A DNA stretch of 64,000 nucleotides from Dyadobacter fermentans DSM 18053 (GTDB taxonomy: Bacteria; Bacteroidota; Bacteroidia; Cytophagales; Spirosomataceae): assembly GCF_000023125.1 (NCBI RefSeq), contig NC_013037.1:4890501-4954500 (forward strand). Reading direction: 5' to 3'. Positions 7,908 through 16,833 of this stretch are shown piece by piece. Within the stretch, counting starts at the first letter, position 1; each line of letters starts with the position of its first letter. The translations under genes and the position numbers were made by a program. The notes beneath the pieces are model-generated. The model was not told the DNA's origin, did no database searches, and saw only the letters and a program-made list of their open reading frames with translations.

Positions 7908-7957
7908 TATTTAGATTTATTCAAAATAATTTCTCTAAACATTTGAATGATTCTAAA
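7908..7957. promoter_or_regulatory. Inverted repeat, candidate Fur/DtxR-type operator
   Basis: TTTAGATTTATTCAAA at 7910-7925 and TTTGAATGATTCTAAA at 7942-7957 are reverse complements at 14 of 16 positions. The second arm contains the -33 TTTG of the next promoter, so a bound protein would block RNA polymerase. The sequence resembles operators of iron or manganese regulators; that assignment is inference. Confidence 0.5.
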
Positions 7958-7972
7958 TAGGTAATATATTTG
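7942..7972 (+). promoter_or_regulatory. Promoter of the Cys-rich small gene
   Basis: TTTG at 7942-7945 and TATATTTG at 7965-7972 are 19 bases apart, the canonical Bacteroidota -33/-7 arrangement. The start codon follows 23 bases later. It is one of the two best promoters in the window. Confidence 0.65.
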
Positions 7973-7995
7973 CCTCAGTTTTAACGGCAATGTGA

Positions 7996-8151
7996 ATGAG
8001 CGCTTTTACAATTAGTGATTACAATGCGGGTGTGGAGCAAGGGAATTTCTGGATGAAAACCTTCGAAGAAAGCACCGAATGCGTGTTTAAGAAGTGTTGC
8101 GAGAAATACAAGAAGAAGGGCAAGCATTGTAAAAAGTGCCCTAAAAAGTAA
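7996..8151 (+). CDS. Small Cys-rich basic protein (51 residues)
   Basis: An open frame of 51 codons from ATG 7996 to TAA 8149-8151. The first half contains AGVEQGNFWMKTFEEST; the second half is Lys-rich with five Cys in C-x5-CC-x9-C-x2-C spacing and one His next to the fourth Cys (KKCCEKYKKKGKHCKKC). That is enough ligands for one metal ion or small cluster. There is no signal peptide. It has a strong promoter, an overlapping inverted repeat and its own terminator, which support a real gene under metal control. I do not recognise the family; metal binding is inferred. Confidence 0.6.
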   Translation: MSAFTISDYNAGVEQGNFWMKTFEESTECVFKKCCEKYKKKGKHCKKCPKK

Positions 8152-8208
8152 CATCGCAGTTACTTAGCAGAAACTAGTAATACAGTTCATGGTGAATAAT
8201 TGTAAGAG

Positions 8209-8236
8209 AGGGAGTGCCGCCTGAGCGTTCCCTTTT
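8209..8236 (+). terminator. Terminator of the Cys-rich small gene
   Basis: A 9-bp stem (8209-8217 with 8225-8233, two G-U pairs) with a 7-base loop is followed by TTT. It sits 57 bases after the small gene's stop. Confidence 0.55.
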
Positions 8237-8252
8237 CTATGCTGCAGGCTTT

Positions 8253-8984
8253 TCAGATCTTCCGCTTCAACTCGAAATTCTGTCCCAGGTACACGCGCCT
8301 CACCACTTCGTCCTCCGCCAATTCTTCGGCAGTGCCTTGTTTCAAAATTTTTCCTTCAAACAGCAGATATGCACGGTCGGTGATCGATAGCGTCTCGTTT
8401 ACATTGTGGTCCGTGATGAGGATGCCGATGTTTTTGTGTTTCAGCTTGGCTACAATACTTTGAATATCTTCCACGGCAATGGGGTCCACACCCGCGAAAG
8501 GCTCATCGAGTAGAATGAACTTCGGGTCTACGGCCAGTGACCTTGCAATTTCCGTACGGCGGCGCTCACCTCCCGAAAGGACCATACCCTTGCTTTTTCG
8601 AACGTGCCCGAGGTGAAATTCCTCGATCAGCTCCTCTACCTTCTGTTTTTGATCGGCTTTCGAAAGATTGGTCATTTCGAGAACGGCTTTGATGTTCTCT
8701 TCGACCGTCAATGTCCTGAAAACCGACGCTTCCTGCGCGAGGTAGCCCAGGCCCAGGCGCGCGCGCTTGTACATCGGCAGGTTGGTAATGTCCTTATCGT
8801 CGAGGTACACATTTCCGCTGTTCGGTTTCACCAATCCAACGGCCATATAAAAGGAAGTCGTTTTGCCCGCGCCATTCGGCCCCAGCAGCCCCACGATCTC
8901 GCCCTGCTCGACCTGGTAGCTTACATTATTATTAACAAGTCGAACCCCGTATTTCTTCACGAGGTTTACGGTTCTTAGTATCAT
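8253..8984 (-). CDS. lptB: LPS export ABC transporter ATPase LptB
   Basis: A 243-residue ABC ATPase that powers extraction of lipopolysaccharide from the inner membrane with LptFGC. Walker A is GPNGAGKTT (about residues 35-43), the signature is [12 protein letters not shown] (about 137) and Walker B is [13 protein letters not shown] (about 157). The ERRR form of the signature and the DPIAVEDIQ stretch separate LptB from other ABC ATPases. Transcribed just after recJ with a 19-base gap, so probably one operon. The permease genes are not in the window. Confidence 0.92.
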   Translation of the reverse strand: MILRTVNLVKKYGVRLVNNNVSYQVEQGEIVGLLGPNGAGKTTSFYMAVGLVKPNSGNVYLDDKDITNLPMYKRARLGLGYLAQEASVFRTLTVEENIKAVLEMTNLSKADQKQKVEELIEEFHLGHVRKSKGMVLSGGERRRTEIARSLAVDPKFILLDEPFAGVDPIAVEDIQSIVAKLKHKNIGILITDHNVNETLSITDRAYLLFEGKILKQGTAEELAEDEVVRRVYLGQNFELKRKI

Positions 8985-9003
8985 TGTTCGTTTAAGTTCT
9001 TCC

Positions 9004-10716
9004 TTAATGCAGCTTAATGTCTTTCAACGACAGCTGCAAGGTTTTCTTGTCACGGAAATGGTTCTCTTCGAGGCAATAGCAGATCGAGAACGGCCTTCCA
9101 TTGACGATATCAGGATAAAAATGCCCCATTCCGAAGCCCACGGCCGTAAATACCGCCGAGTTGTTTTGCTTCACGTCAAATTTGATATGCTTTTCCTTCA
9201 TCAACATCGGCCGACCGACGAGCGTCATATTGCGTGACTCGAAAACCGGCGTCATGTTCCCCGGCCCGAACGGCCCCATCTGGCGAAGGATATTATAAAA
9301 CTTAGGCGTAATCGCTTCCAGTTCCAGCAGCATATCCACATTGATCATCGGCACGAGCTGGTCGGGCTGAATGCGGCTACTCACGATTTCATTAAATCGC
9401 ATTTTAAATGCTTCCACATTATCGAGCGGCAATGTGAGCCCCGCAGCAAAAGTGTGCCCGCCATATTGTTCCAAAAGATCCGCGCATTCCTCGATCGCCT
9501 CGTACACATCGAAACCCGGCACCGAGCGTGCAGAACCGGCGGCTTTTCCGTGCGAATGCGTGAGGATAATAGTCGGGCGGTGGTATTTTTCAATGCAGCG
9601 GCTGGCCACAATGCCGATCACGCCTTTGTGCCAGTCTTCCTTATATAATACGGTACTTTTTGCATTCGAAAACCATTCGTCGTTTTCGATCATAAAAAGC
9701 GCCTGCTCGGTAATGCTCGAATCGAAGTTGCGGCGCTCGCTGTTATGCTTGTTGATTTCTTCGGCGAATGAAATGGCTTCTTCCTCGATTTCGGAAAGCA
9801 GCAATCTTACAGCTTCCTTGGCGTGCTTGATACGCCCGGCGGCATTAATGCGCGGCCCGAGACCGAAAACGACATTCGTAATGTCGAGCGCGCCAGTCAT
9901 CCCGGAAATCTGGATCAATGCTTTAATGCCCGTCCGCGGTTGTGCATTCAGTCTTTGCAAGCCGTAGAATGCCAGCACGCGGTTTTCGCCGGTAATAGGC
10001 ACAATGTCGGATGCGATGCTGACCACCAGCAAGTCCAGGTAATCGTACAACGTCTCGGGATCGAGGACCTGCTTGACACAAAATGCCTGCAATAATTTGA
10101 ATCCGACGCCGCAGCCGGTGAGCTCTTTATAAGGATACAAACAATCCTCGCGCTTCGGATCGAGCACCGCGGCGGCAGGCGGAAGCTCATCGCCGGGGCG
10201 GTGGTGGTCGCATATAATGAAGTCGATGCCTTTCTCGAGGGCGGCGGTAACCTTGTCCACAGATTTGACGCCGCAGTCGAGGGTTACTATTAATGTATAG
10301 CCATTGGCATGCGCCCATTCCACGCCTTGCCACGAAACGCCGTAGCCTTCCTCGTAGCGGTCGGGAATGTAGTAGTCGAGATTGGGATAAATTCTTTTGA
10401 GAAAACCATAGAAGAGTGCGACGGACGTGGTGCCATCCACATCGTAATCTCCGTAAACCAGTATTTTCTCATTTGAATCAATGGCTTTGATCAAACGCTC
10501 GACGGCTTTCTCCATGTCGGCCATCAGGAAAGGATCGTGCAAATGCCGGATGTCGGGGCGGAAAAAATCGCGGGATTGATCGAAATCGAGAATGCCGCGC
10601 TGAACCAAAAGCGTTGCCAGCGAGGGACTTACTTTCAAAGATTCGGCAAGGCTCTGCGCAACCTGTTCTTGTTCAGAGGTAAAGGGAGGGTGGTGTATCC
10701 AGCGCTTTTCAATCAT
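9004..10716 (-). CDS. recJ: Single-stranded-DNA exonuclease RecJ
   Basis: A 570-residue RecJ, a 5'-to-3' exonuclease on single-stranded DNA used in recombination and mismatch repair. The DHH phosphoesterase domain shows DYDVDG (about residues 90-95) and the metal-binding CDHHRPG (169-175). The DHHA1 domain has GKAAGSARS and GGHTFAAG, followed by the OB-like end. Length is normal. I chose the ATG at 10716, giving [11 protein letters not shown]; the frame is open to 10764, but that extension is not family-like. It diverges from ruvX across 118 bases. Confidence 0.92.
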   Translation of the reverse strand: MIEKRWIHHPPFTSEQEQVAQSLAESLKVSPSLATLLVQRGILDFDQSRDFFRPDIRHLHDPFLMADMEKAVERLIKAIDSNEKILVYGDYDVDGTTSVALFYGFLKRIYPNLDYYIPDRYEEGYGVSWQGVEWAHANGYTLIVTLDCGVKSVDKVTAALEKGIDFIICDHHRPGDELPPAAAVLDPKREDCLYPYKELTGCGVGFKLLQAFCVKQVLDPETLYDYLDLLVVSIASDIVPITGENRVLAFYGLQRLNAQPRTGIKALIQISGMTGALDITNVVFGLGPRINAAGRIKHAKEAVRLLLSEIEEEAISFAEEINKHNSERRNFDSSITEQALFMIENDEWFSNAKSTVLYKEDWHKGVIGIVASRCIEKYHRPTIILTHSHGKAAGSARSVPGFDVYEAIEECADLLEQYGGHTFAAGLTLPLDNVEAFKMRFNEIVSSRIQPDQLVPMINVDMLLELEAITPKFYNILRQMGPFGPGNMTPVFESRNMTLVGRPMLMKEKHIKFDVKQNNSAVFTAVGFGMGHFYPDIVNGRPFSICYCLEENHFRDKKTLQLSLKDIKLH

Positions 10717-10801
10717 ATAGCAAAGATAATCGGATTCCGGAATGCTTGCAGCCAAAATGTGCAATCGGGTGATCGATCGGGAAAAGCTAGCCGAAAGCTC
10801 T

Positions 10802-10809
10802 TATCTTTG
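10802..10809 (+). promoter_or_regulatory. -7 element of ruvX
   Basis: TATCTTTG matches the Bacteroidota consensus and lies 25 bases before the ruvX start codon. No -33 TTG at the usual distance. Confidence 0.45.
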
Positions 10810-10834
10810 CAAACTATTAACATATTTTAAGCCC

Positions 10835-11248
10835 ATGCCACGTCTCCTGGCGATAGATTACGGTGCCAAACGCAGCGGCATTGCCGTTACCGATCCGTTG
10901 AAAATCATCGCAACCGCGCTCGATACGGTCCCTACGCATCAGCTCACCGATTTTCTCAAAAAATACACATTGAGCGAGCAGGTGGAGGCATTCGTGGTAG
11001 GCATGCCCAAAAAGCTGGATAATACCGACAGCGAAAATGCGGCCCGGGTTACCGCTTTTGTCAAATCATTACAAAAAGCATTTCCCGAAATCTCCGTGCA
11101 TTTGCACGACGAGCGGTTTACATCGTCCATGGCGCTGCAATCCATGATCGCCTCGGGTTCGAAGAAGAGTGACCGCCGCGACAAGGGCAATATCGACAAG
11201 GTGAGTGCGACGATCATCCTCCAATCTTTCATGGAGAGCCGAAGGTAG
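10835..11248 (+). CDS. ruvX: Holliday junction resolvase-like protein RuvX/YqgF
   Basis: A 137-residue RNase H-fold nuclease of the YqgF family, linked to 16S rRNA 5' end maturation and Holliday junction processing. The first catalytic Asp is in LLAIDYGAKRSGIA (Asp8), followed by FVVGMPK, VHLHDERFTS and the final Asp-containing DRRDKGNIDKVSA. The start at 10835 follows from family N-termini; an upstream ATG at 10742 overlaps the recJ promoter region. It is followed by def with a 48-base gap. Confidence 0.9.
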   Translation: MPRLLAIDYGAKRSGIAVTDPLKIIATALDTVPTHQLTDFLKKYTLSEQVEAFVVGMPKKLDNTDSENAARVTAFVKSLQKAFPEISVHLHDERFTSSMALQSMIASGSKKSDRRDKGNIDKVSATIILQSFMESRR

Positions 11249-11296
11249 AATTTGCAAGTAGTACATATTATATAGGAAGCAAAAGTTTTAATAGAC

Positions 11297-11881
11297 ATGA
11301 TTTATCCAATAGTTGCATACGGTGACCCCATCCTGAGAAAGCCGACCCGTTTTATCGAGAAAGATGAAGTGGATTTGAAGAAACTTTCAGAGGATATGTT
11401 CGAAACTATGCACGGAGCGAACGGCGTTGGGCTTGCGGCCCCGCAGATCGGTCTGAATATCCGCATTTTCGTAGTGGACGGCACGCCGTTCGCCGAAAGA
11501 GATGAGGACGATGACGACGAGCCGGATCTGTCATTGGTCGATTTCAAAAAGACATTCATTAATCCCGAGATATTGGAGGAAACCGGCGAGGAATGGGGAT
11601 TCGAAGAAGGCTGCCTGAGCATTCCCGGCATCCGCGGAGATGTGTACCGCCCCGAAACGCTCCGCATCCGCTACCGCGACCTCGACTGGAACGAGCATGA
11701 AGAAACCTATTCCGGCATGGCGGCCCGCATTATCCAGCACGAATACGACCATTTGCTGGGCAAACTGTTTGTAGATTACCTGCCGACGCTCAAAAAGCAG
11801 TTTATCAAAAAGAAACTGACCGATATTTCCAAAGGAAACGTAGATGCCGACTACCGCATGCGTTTTCCGGGCCGGAGATAA
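11297..11881 (+). CDS. def: Peptide deformylase
   Basis: A 194-residue deformylase that removes the formyl group from the N-terminal Met of new proteins. All three motifs are present: GVGLAAPQIG (about residues 43-52), EGCLSIPG (about 104) with the metal-ligand Cys, and QHEYDHLLG (about 146), the HExxH pair. An acidic insertion (residues 72-80, EDDDDEPD) is typical of Bacteroidota forms. It probably shares a transcript with the downstream amidase. Confidence 0.95.
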   Translation: MIYPIVAYGDPILRKPTRFIEKDEVDLKKLSEDMFETMHGANGVGLAAPQIGLNIRIFVVDGTPFAERDEDDDDEPDLSLVDFKKTFINPEILEETGEEWGFEEGCLSIPGIRGDVYRPETLRIRYRDLDWNEHEETYSGMAARIIQHEYDHLLGKLFVDYLPTLKKQFIKKKLTDISKGNVDADYRMRFPGRR

Positions 11882-11905
11882 GTTTTAACCCAATATTTTT
11901 CGGTG

Positions 11906-12697
11906 ATGCAGGAGCATAAGGAAATTCTTTCCATCGCATTGGTGCAGGCCGATCTGCATTGGGAAGATGTGACGGCCAACCTTGCTTCTTTTGAAGAAAA
12001 GCTGGCTGCGTTGCCGGAGGCGGTCGATGTGATCGTGCTGCCGGAAATGTTCAATACCGGTTTTACGATGAACACCGCGCTCGCCGAGCCGATGAACCTC
12101 ACCACCACGCGCTGGATGAAGCAAATTGCGAAACAGCAGAATGCATTGGTGGTAGGAAGTTTCGCGGTGAATGACGGCGGCCGCTTTTTTAACCGCCTTC
12201 TTTGTGTACGCCCGGACGGGACCTATTCGCAAAGCGACAAGCGGCATTTGTTCAGAATGGGGGAGGAGCACAGTCATTACACCGCGGGCAATGCACGGCT
12301 GACGATTGAATGGAGGGGCTGGAAGTTCTGCCCGCTCGTTTGCTATGACCTGCGCTTCCCGGTATGGAGCCGTAATCTGCAAAGTGACCCGTACGACATC
12401 TTATTTTTTGTAGCAAACTGGCCCGCACGCCGCGCGCATGCGTGGAGCACGCTGTTGCAGGCGAGGGCGATCGAAAATCAGTGTTATGTGATGGGCGTAA
12501 ACCGCGTCGGGACCGACGGGAACGGGCTGGAATATCGCGGAGACTCCGTGGCGCTCGATTACCTGGGTGAACCCATTGCCATGCTCACAAACCAGGAAAC
12601 CGAAAAGATCGTGCACATTTCGAAGGCGGAGCTTGCGACATACCGGGAGAAGTTTCCGGCATTGTCGGATGCCGACGATTTTGAGATCCGCTGTTGA
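11906..12697 (+). CDS. Nitrilase-superfamily amidase (omega-amidase-like)
   Basis: A 263-residue carbon-nitrogen hydrolase. The catalytic triad is visible: Glu47 (LPEMFNTGF), Lys112 (SDKRHLF) and Cys146 (CYDLRFP). The CYDLRFPxW signature groups it with omega-amidase/YafV enzymes, which hydrolyse alpha-ketoglutaramate or ketosuccinamate during metabolite repair. Cytoplasmic, no signal peptide. ATG 11906 is preferred to a GTG one codon earlier. It lies 24 bases after def on the same strand. Confidence 0.85.
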   Translation: MQEHKEILSIALVQADLHWEDVTANLASFEEKLAALPEAVDVIVLPEMFNTGFTMNTALAEPMNLTTTRWMKQIAKQQNALVVGSFAVNDGGRFFNRLLCVRPDGTYSQSDKRHLFRMGEEHSHYTAGNARLTIEWRGWKFCPLVCYDLRFPVWSRNLQSDPYDILFFVANWPARRAHAWSTLLQARAIENQCYVMGVNRVGTDGNGLEYRGDSVALDYLGEPIAMLTNQETEKIVHISKAELATYREKFPALSDADDFEIRC

Positions 12698-12721
12698 GGT
12701 ATAGGACATTGTGTCCTATAC

Positions 12722-13009
12722 TTACTCAATCACTTTGGGTACCATTATATATGTACTGTTTTTCGAAGGCGCATTGAACAGCGCTTCCTCGCGGGTGAGG
12801 GTGTTAGCGCCTTTATCTTCCCGCCAGTTATTTTCTTCGTCGAGTACGTGCGTCAAAGGCTCCACTCCCTGCGTATTGATTTCATTGAGCTGGTCCATCC
12901 AGGTGAGAACAGAATCCATGCTGCTCAAAAGTGCGGCTTCTTCTCCCGGCCTGATCTCCAACCGCGCAAGGTGTGCGATCTTGTTGAGCGATTCCTGATC
13001 GATCTTCAT
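12722..13009 (-). CDS. gatC: Asp/Glu-tRNA amidotransferase subunit C
   Basis: A 95-residue GatC, the small linker subunit of the enzyme that converts mischarged Glu-tRNA(Gln) or Asp-tRNA(Asn) to the amidated form. The start (MKIDQESLNKIAHLARLEI) and the middle (MDQLNEINTQGVEPLTHV) are characteristic. gatA and gatB are not adjacent; the convergent neighbour is the amidase. Confidence 0.93.
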   Translation of the reverse strand: MKIDQESLNKIAHLARLEIRPGEEAALLSSMDSVLTWMDQLNEINTQGVEPLTHVLDEENNWREDKGANTLTREEALFNAPSKNSTYIMVPKVIE

Positions 13010-13637
13010 GTGTATTTTAAGAATTTGTTAAGTTAGCAGACATGCTATCTGCCGAAAACCAAAATTACCTGATTTTTGTGATTCCGCTAGTGGTACGCTC
13101 CGGGAAATTGACGCAGGGAGCCGGTGACGGGCGAAAAATTCGGATGTGGCGGCGGATTGATTTAGTCAAATTTCGGGTACCGGCGAAAAATCCCGGACTC
13201 TGAAATTTAAAATTGTTGTCAAGACACATAGTAGGAGAAAAATAATATTTGCTTTTCTAAGGTAATCTTGAAATATTTTGAAACGCAAATCTCCTCACTA
13301 AAAAACATGTTGCTACATATGAACGCAAAGAGTGCAATTTTATAGAGGTTCCCGGGAGTGGGATATATCCTTATATATCAGTACAAAAACCAGAATTATT
13401 ACTAAAAATAGAAGGGAGGGCATTCTTTAAAATATGCAATTCGGAGCCGTTTTGGCGAAAAAACTGAGAAAAAATCTGCCGAAACGCTTGCTTTTTTTTA
13501 AAAGGAAAACTCATACTTTTGTAGATGTCGTTTATCCGAAAAGCATTCAAAATTTTATTTTACGAAAACCAGTTTAAACCAAAAGTTTTATTTAATTCAC
13601 AACCAAAATCTCAATTTAACCTTTAAAAGTAAGTCTG
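13010..13637. other. 628-bp non-coding region between gatC and exbB
   Basis: No convincing protein-coding frame or tRNA is visible. On the minus strand TAATTTTG (13060-13067) could be the gatC -7 element. The right half is AT-rich and carries the exbB promoter near 13514, leaving a leader of about 110 bases before exbB. The part 13080-13440 holds no feature I can name; it could contain a regulatory RNA. Confidence 0.5.
13514..13521 (+). promoter_or_regulatory. -7 element of the exbB operon
   Basis: TACTTTTG matches the Bacteroidota consensus, with a TTG at 13488-13490 as a loose -33 (23-base spacing). The long AT-rich leader and the translation-friendly codons downstream suggest high expression. 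Confidence 0.5.
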
Positions 13638-14477
13638 ATGGAAAAGAAAGCTACAAGTCCGGCACCAGCTCCAAAGCCTGCTGCGGCAGCAACTAAAGGC
13701 AAAGGCGGTTTGAACCCGGCATTGGTAATCCCTCTACTTTTTGCGATTGCACTTTGTGTTTACATTTTCGTGTTGGGAGCTCCCGAACACTTCAAAGATG
13801 GCGATCACGAAAAAGGACCTATCGATGGTGATTACTACGGAATCGTTTACAAGGGTGGTCCTATCGTACCGATCTTGATGACGTGTTTCCTTATTGTATT
13901 GACCTTTACAATCGAGCGTCTGATCACTTTGAACAAAGCTAGCGGCTCAGGCAGCATCGATGCATTCGTTCGTAAAGTGAGAAGCCTGCTTGACAAAAAC
14001 CAAATCGAAGAGGCTATCAAAGAGTGCGATAAGCAAAAAGGATCTGTTGGTAACGTAATCAAAGCGGGTCTTTTGAAATATAAGCAATTGACTACTGAAA
14101 CTGCGCTTGACAAAGAGCAGAAACTGGCGGCTCTTCAGAAAGAGATCGAAGAAGCTACTACACTTGAACTTCCAATGCTTCAGAAAAACCTGACCATCAT
14201 CGCTACATTGGCGGGTGCATCTACCCTCTTGGCGCTTTTGGGAACGGTAATCGGTATGATCAAGGCGTTCGCGGCTTTGGGTACATCAGGTTCACCTGAC
14301 TCTGCTGCTCTTGCAACTGGTATCTCTGAGGCCCTTATCAATACCGCATTGGGTATCGGTACTTCGGCTATCGCGACAATCTCTTACGCTTACCTGAACA
14401 GCCGTGTTGACGATCTTACTTACAGCATCGACGAAATTGGCATGAGCCTTCAGTCGAACTTTGCTGCACATTATTAA
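13638..14477 (+). CDS. exbB: MotA/TolQ/ExbB proton channel protein
   Basis: A 279-residue inner-membrane channel subunit that, with ExbD, uses the proton gradient to energise TonB. There is a Pro/Ala/Lys-rich cytoplasmic start, a first helix (residues 26-46), a second (about 76-95, PILMTCFLIVLTFTIER) and the conserved C-terminal pair around residues 180-245, including LTIIATLAGASTLLALLGTVIGMI. First gene of a tightly packed run exbB-exbD-exbD-tonB. Codon choice is biased compared with neighbouring regions, fitting a highly expressed gene. Confidence 0.93.
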   Translation: MEKKATSPAPAPKPAAAATKGKGGLNPALVIPLLFAIALCVYIFVLGAPEHFKDGDHEKGPIDGDYYGIVYKGGPIVPILMTCFLIVLTFTIERLITLNKASGSGSIDAFVRKVRSLLDKNQIEEAIKECDKQKGSVGNVIKAGLLKYKQLTTETALDKEQKLAALQKEIEEATTLELPMLQKNLTIIATLAGASTLLALLGTVIGMIKAFAALGTSGSPDSAALATGISEALINTALGIGTSAIATISYAYLNSRVDDLTYSIDEIGMSLQSNFAAHY

Positions 14478-14538
14478 TAGTTCGCTGAACTATTTTATAG
14501 TGAAGTTTCGTTAATATAAAAAAAACTTATATATTTGT

Positions 14539-15153
14539 ATGGCAAAGGTAAGGCCTAAGAAACATGCGCCGCATACTGATATGACGGCGATGACGGATGT
14601 GGCGTTCTTGCTCTTGACGTTCTTCATTATGACGGCGACTTTTAAGTCGAACGATGCAGAGATTACAACACCTACATCGATTTCGCAGATCAAAGTGCCA
14701 GATGATAAGATTATGGTCATCAGCATTGACAAAGCAGGGAAAGTGTTCTTTGGTGTGGATGCCCAGCCCACTCGCGCTGCGATGCTGGACAACATTGGCC
14801 AGGCCAAGGGCATTACATTCACTGATGCTGAGAAGGCGAAGTTTGCACTGCAGTCAAGCTTTGGTTTACCTCTCAATCAGCTGAAACCCTGGTTGAACAT
14901 GCCGAAAGAGCAAATGAGCCAGGTGAAGCAACCAGGTATCCCGGTTGACTCCACAGGCGCCAGCGAATTGGCAGACTGGGTTTATGCTGCGCGGAAAGCA
15001 GACAGCCAACTACGTATTGCATTGAAAGGCGACAACCTGTCGAAGTTCCCTGCATTCAAAGACGTACTGGCAAACCTGCAATCGCAGAATATCAACAAGT
15101 TCAACCTGATTACAGGTAGCGAGCAAGCACCAGCCGGTTACACAAACGATTAA
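14539..15153 (+). CDS. exbD: Biopolymer transport protein ExbD (first)
   Basis: A 204-residue ExbD/TolR protein: a short basic cytoplasmic start, one membrane helix with the essential Asp (TDMTAMTDVAFLLLTFFIM, residues 13-31), then a periplasmic domain. It is longer than the classical ExbD of about 140 residues, with extra sequence around residues 100-150. It partners ExbB in proton-driven TonB energising. A second ExbD follows 25 bases later, so the complex may be built from two different ExbD chains. Confidence 0.92.
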   Translation: MAKVRPKKHAPHTDMTAMTDVAFLLLTFFIMTATFKSNDAEITTPTSISQIKVPDDKIMVISIDKAGKVFFGVDAQPTRAAMLDNIGQAKGITFTDAEKAKFALQSSFGLPLNQLKPWLNMPKEQMSQVKQPGIPVDSTGASELADWVYAARKADSQLRIALKGDNLSKFPAFKDVLANLQSQNINKFNLITGSEQAPAGYTND

Positions 15154-15178
15154 TGTTATCATTTAATAATTAGAAGAA

Positions 15179-15760
15179 ATGGCAGCAATAGAAGAATCCG
15201 GTGGTGGTGGGCACGGTAAAGGTGATGGTAAGGTCCGGGGTAAGAAAATGTCCACCCGTGTGGACATGACTCCGATGGTGGACCTGGGATTTTTGCTTAT
15301 TACTTTTTTCATGCTTGCGACAACAATGTCTAAACCGACATCCATGTCGCTCGCGGTGCCTGACAAAACCGAAGATCAGGAAAAACCGACCGAACCTTTG
15401 AAAGCATCGAAAGTATTGACCCTGTTTATGGGCGATAACGACGATGTGTATTATCTGGACGGTATCGCTGCTGATGATGATAAAGCGAAAACTGAACTGA
15501 AAACGACCCGCTACGGGCACGATCTCAGAACCGTGATCTTCGCGTCTCAAAAGCGTATCAATGCAGCTAATCCAAAGGACAAAGACGGTAATGAAGCGTT
15601 TGTGGTGGTAATTAAGCCTACGGAAGTATCTACCTATAAAAACATGGTAGACGTGCTGGATGAAATGGCGATCACCAAGACCAAACGTTATGCACTCGTG
15701 GACAACCTGACCGACTCGGAGAAGGAAGTTCTCGGTGACAAAATCAAACCTAAAAATTAG
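15179..15760 (+). CDS. exbD: Biopolymer transport protein ExbD (second)
   Basis: A 193-residue ExbD/TolR protein with a Gly-rich N-terminus, the motif STRVDMTPMVDLGFLLITFF with the membrane Asp, and a periplasmic domain. It shares little beyond the helix with the first ExbD, so the two are old paralogues rather than a recent duplication. Paired exbD genes are common in Bacteroidota exb operons. It is 26 bases from tonB. Confidence 0.92.
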   Translation: MAAIEESGGGGHGKGDGKVRGKKMSTRVDMTPMVDLGFLLITFFMLATTMSKPTSMSLAVPDKTEDQEKPTEPLKASKVLTLFMGDNDDVYYLDGIAADDDKAKTELKTTRYGHDLRTVIFASQKRINAANPKDKDGNEAFVVVIKPTEVSTYKNMVDVLDEMAITKTKRYALVDNLTDSEKEVLGDKIKPKN

Positions 15761-15786
15761 TTTTAAACAAAATTAATCACAGCGCC

Positions 15787-16611
15787 ATGGCAGAAATAAG
15801 CCCGAATGCGACACTGGATGATATAGTGTTCGCGGATCGTAATAAGGCGTACGGAGCTTTTGAACTTCGTCAGGGTTATCGCAGAGATGTGACGAAGGCC
15901 ACTATAATCGGAGCTGCGCTTTTTGTTCTTGCCATGTTTACACCGTCGATCATTAACAGCTTGACGGCCGGTAAGGAAGAAGAGGCGCCGATGGTTGAGG
16001 TGGACTTAATGAAGATCCCGCCGCCACCAATTGACCCGGCAGAACCACCACCGCCGCCACCACCACCAGTGGAAGCGCCGAAGGTGAACACAGTTAAGTT
16101 CTTGCCACCAGAGGTTAAAAAGGATGAAGAGGTTCCGGAAGAGGTACCACCACCAACAGTAGAAGAAATCAAAGAAGCTGTTGTTGCTGACAAAACCATC
16201 GAAGGTGACCCCAACGCGAATGAAATTATTGTTGCACCCGAAGCTGTTGCAGCACCTAGCAAAGGAACAGTAGTAGAGGCAGCCCCTGAGCCTGAAAAGG
16301 TATTTACAGTGGTTGAGCAGCAGCCTGAGTTCCCGGGAGGTACCACAGAAATGTACAAGTATCTTTCTAAGAACATCAAATACCCAAGTGCAGCATCACG
16401 TGCTAACGTTTCAGGAAGGGTGTTCTTGTCCTTTGTTGTTAACACCGATGGAAGTATCCAGGATGTATCCGTACTGAAAGGCTTGGGTTTTGGTTGCGAT
16501 GAAGAGGCGATCCGCGTAGTGAAAGCTATGCCGAAATGGAAGCCAGGAAAGCAATCAGGACGTGCAGTTCGTGTGAAATACAACCTGCCAATCAACTTCC
16601 AATTGGAGTAA
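15787..16611 (+). CDS. tonB: TonB energy-transduction protein
   Basis: A 274-residue TonB. After a cytoplasmic N-terminus of about 38 residues there is one helix (residues 39-60), a Pro-rich periplasmic spacer (about 75-125, with a run of eight prolines and several PPP) and a C-terminal TonB domain with EFPGGTTEMYKYLSKNIKYP, VSGRVFLSFVV and the final KYNLPINFQLE. It links the ExbBD motor to outer-membrane TonB-dependent receptors. The long N-terminus before the helix resembles the Bacteroidota form fused to a short cytosolic piece. Confidence 0.93.
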   Translation: MAEISPNATLDDIVFADRNKAYGAFELRQGYRRDVTKATIIGAALFVLAMFTPSIINSLTAGKEEEAPMVEVDLMKIPPPPIDPAEPPPPPPPPVEAPKVNTVKFLPPEVKKDEEVPEEVPPPTVEEIKEAVVADKTIEGDPNANEIIVAPEAVAAPSKGTVVEAAPEPEKVFTVVEQQPEFPGGTTEMYKYLSKNIKYPSAASRANVSGRVFLSFVVNTDGSIQDVSVLKGLGFGCDEEAIRVVKAMPKWKPGKQSGRAVRVKYNLPINFQLE

Positions 16612-16614
16612 GGC

Positions 16615-16833
16615 ATGAGGGAGAAACCATTGCATGAAAAGCTCGGTGATCTGACCTCTTCGGTAATGGCTCTGGCATACGTAGGAGGAGGGGTCTTTTT
16701 GATCCTCTCCTCCTTCTCATTTAGATTGTTGCCGATCGGCAGCGTCTGGCGGTATGCTTTTGCTGGCACGCTTATTTTATATGGCCTGTACCGCGGGTAC
16801 AGGGTGTTGAGGAGAAACCAGGACGAGTCATGA
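16615..16833 (+). CDS. Small two-helix membrane protein
   Basis: A 72-residue protein with two hydrophobic segments (about residues 16-36 and 43-61) and a charged end. It sits three bases after tonB and overlaps the next gene by ATGA, so it is translated as part of the operon. I do not recognise a family. Its place suggests an accessory of the TonB/PstS-like module. Confidence 0.65.
   Translation: MREKPLHEKLGDLTSSVMALAYVGGGVFLILSSFSFRLLPIGSVWRYAFAGTLILYGLYRGYRVLRRNQDES

Noticed and set aside
15876..16769. 297-codon open frame antisense to tonB
   Set aside because: It mirrors the Pro-rich and Glu-rich tonB coding strand, giving Gly/Ser-rich low-complexity protein with no domain. tonB itself is certain.
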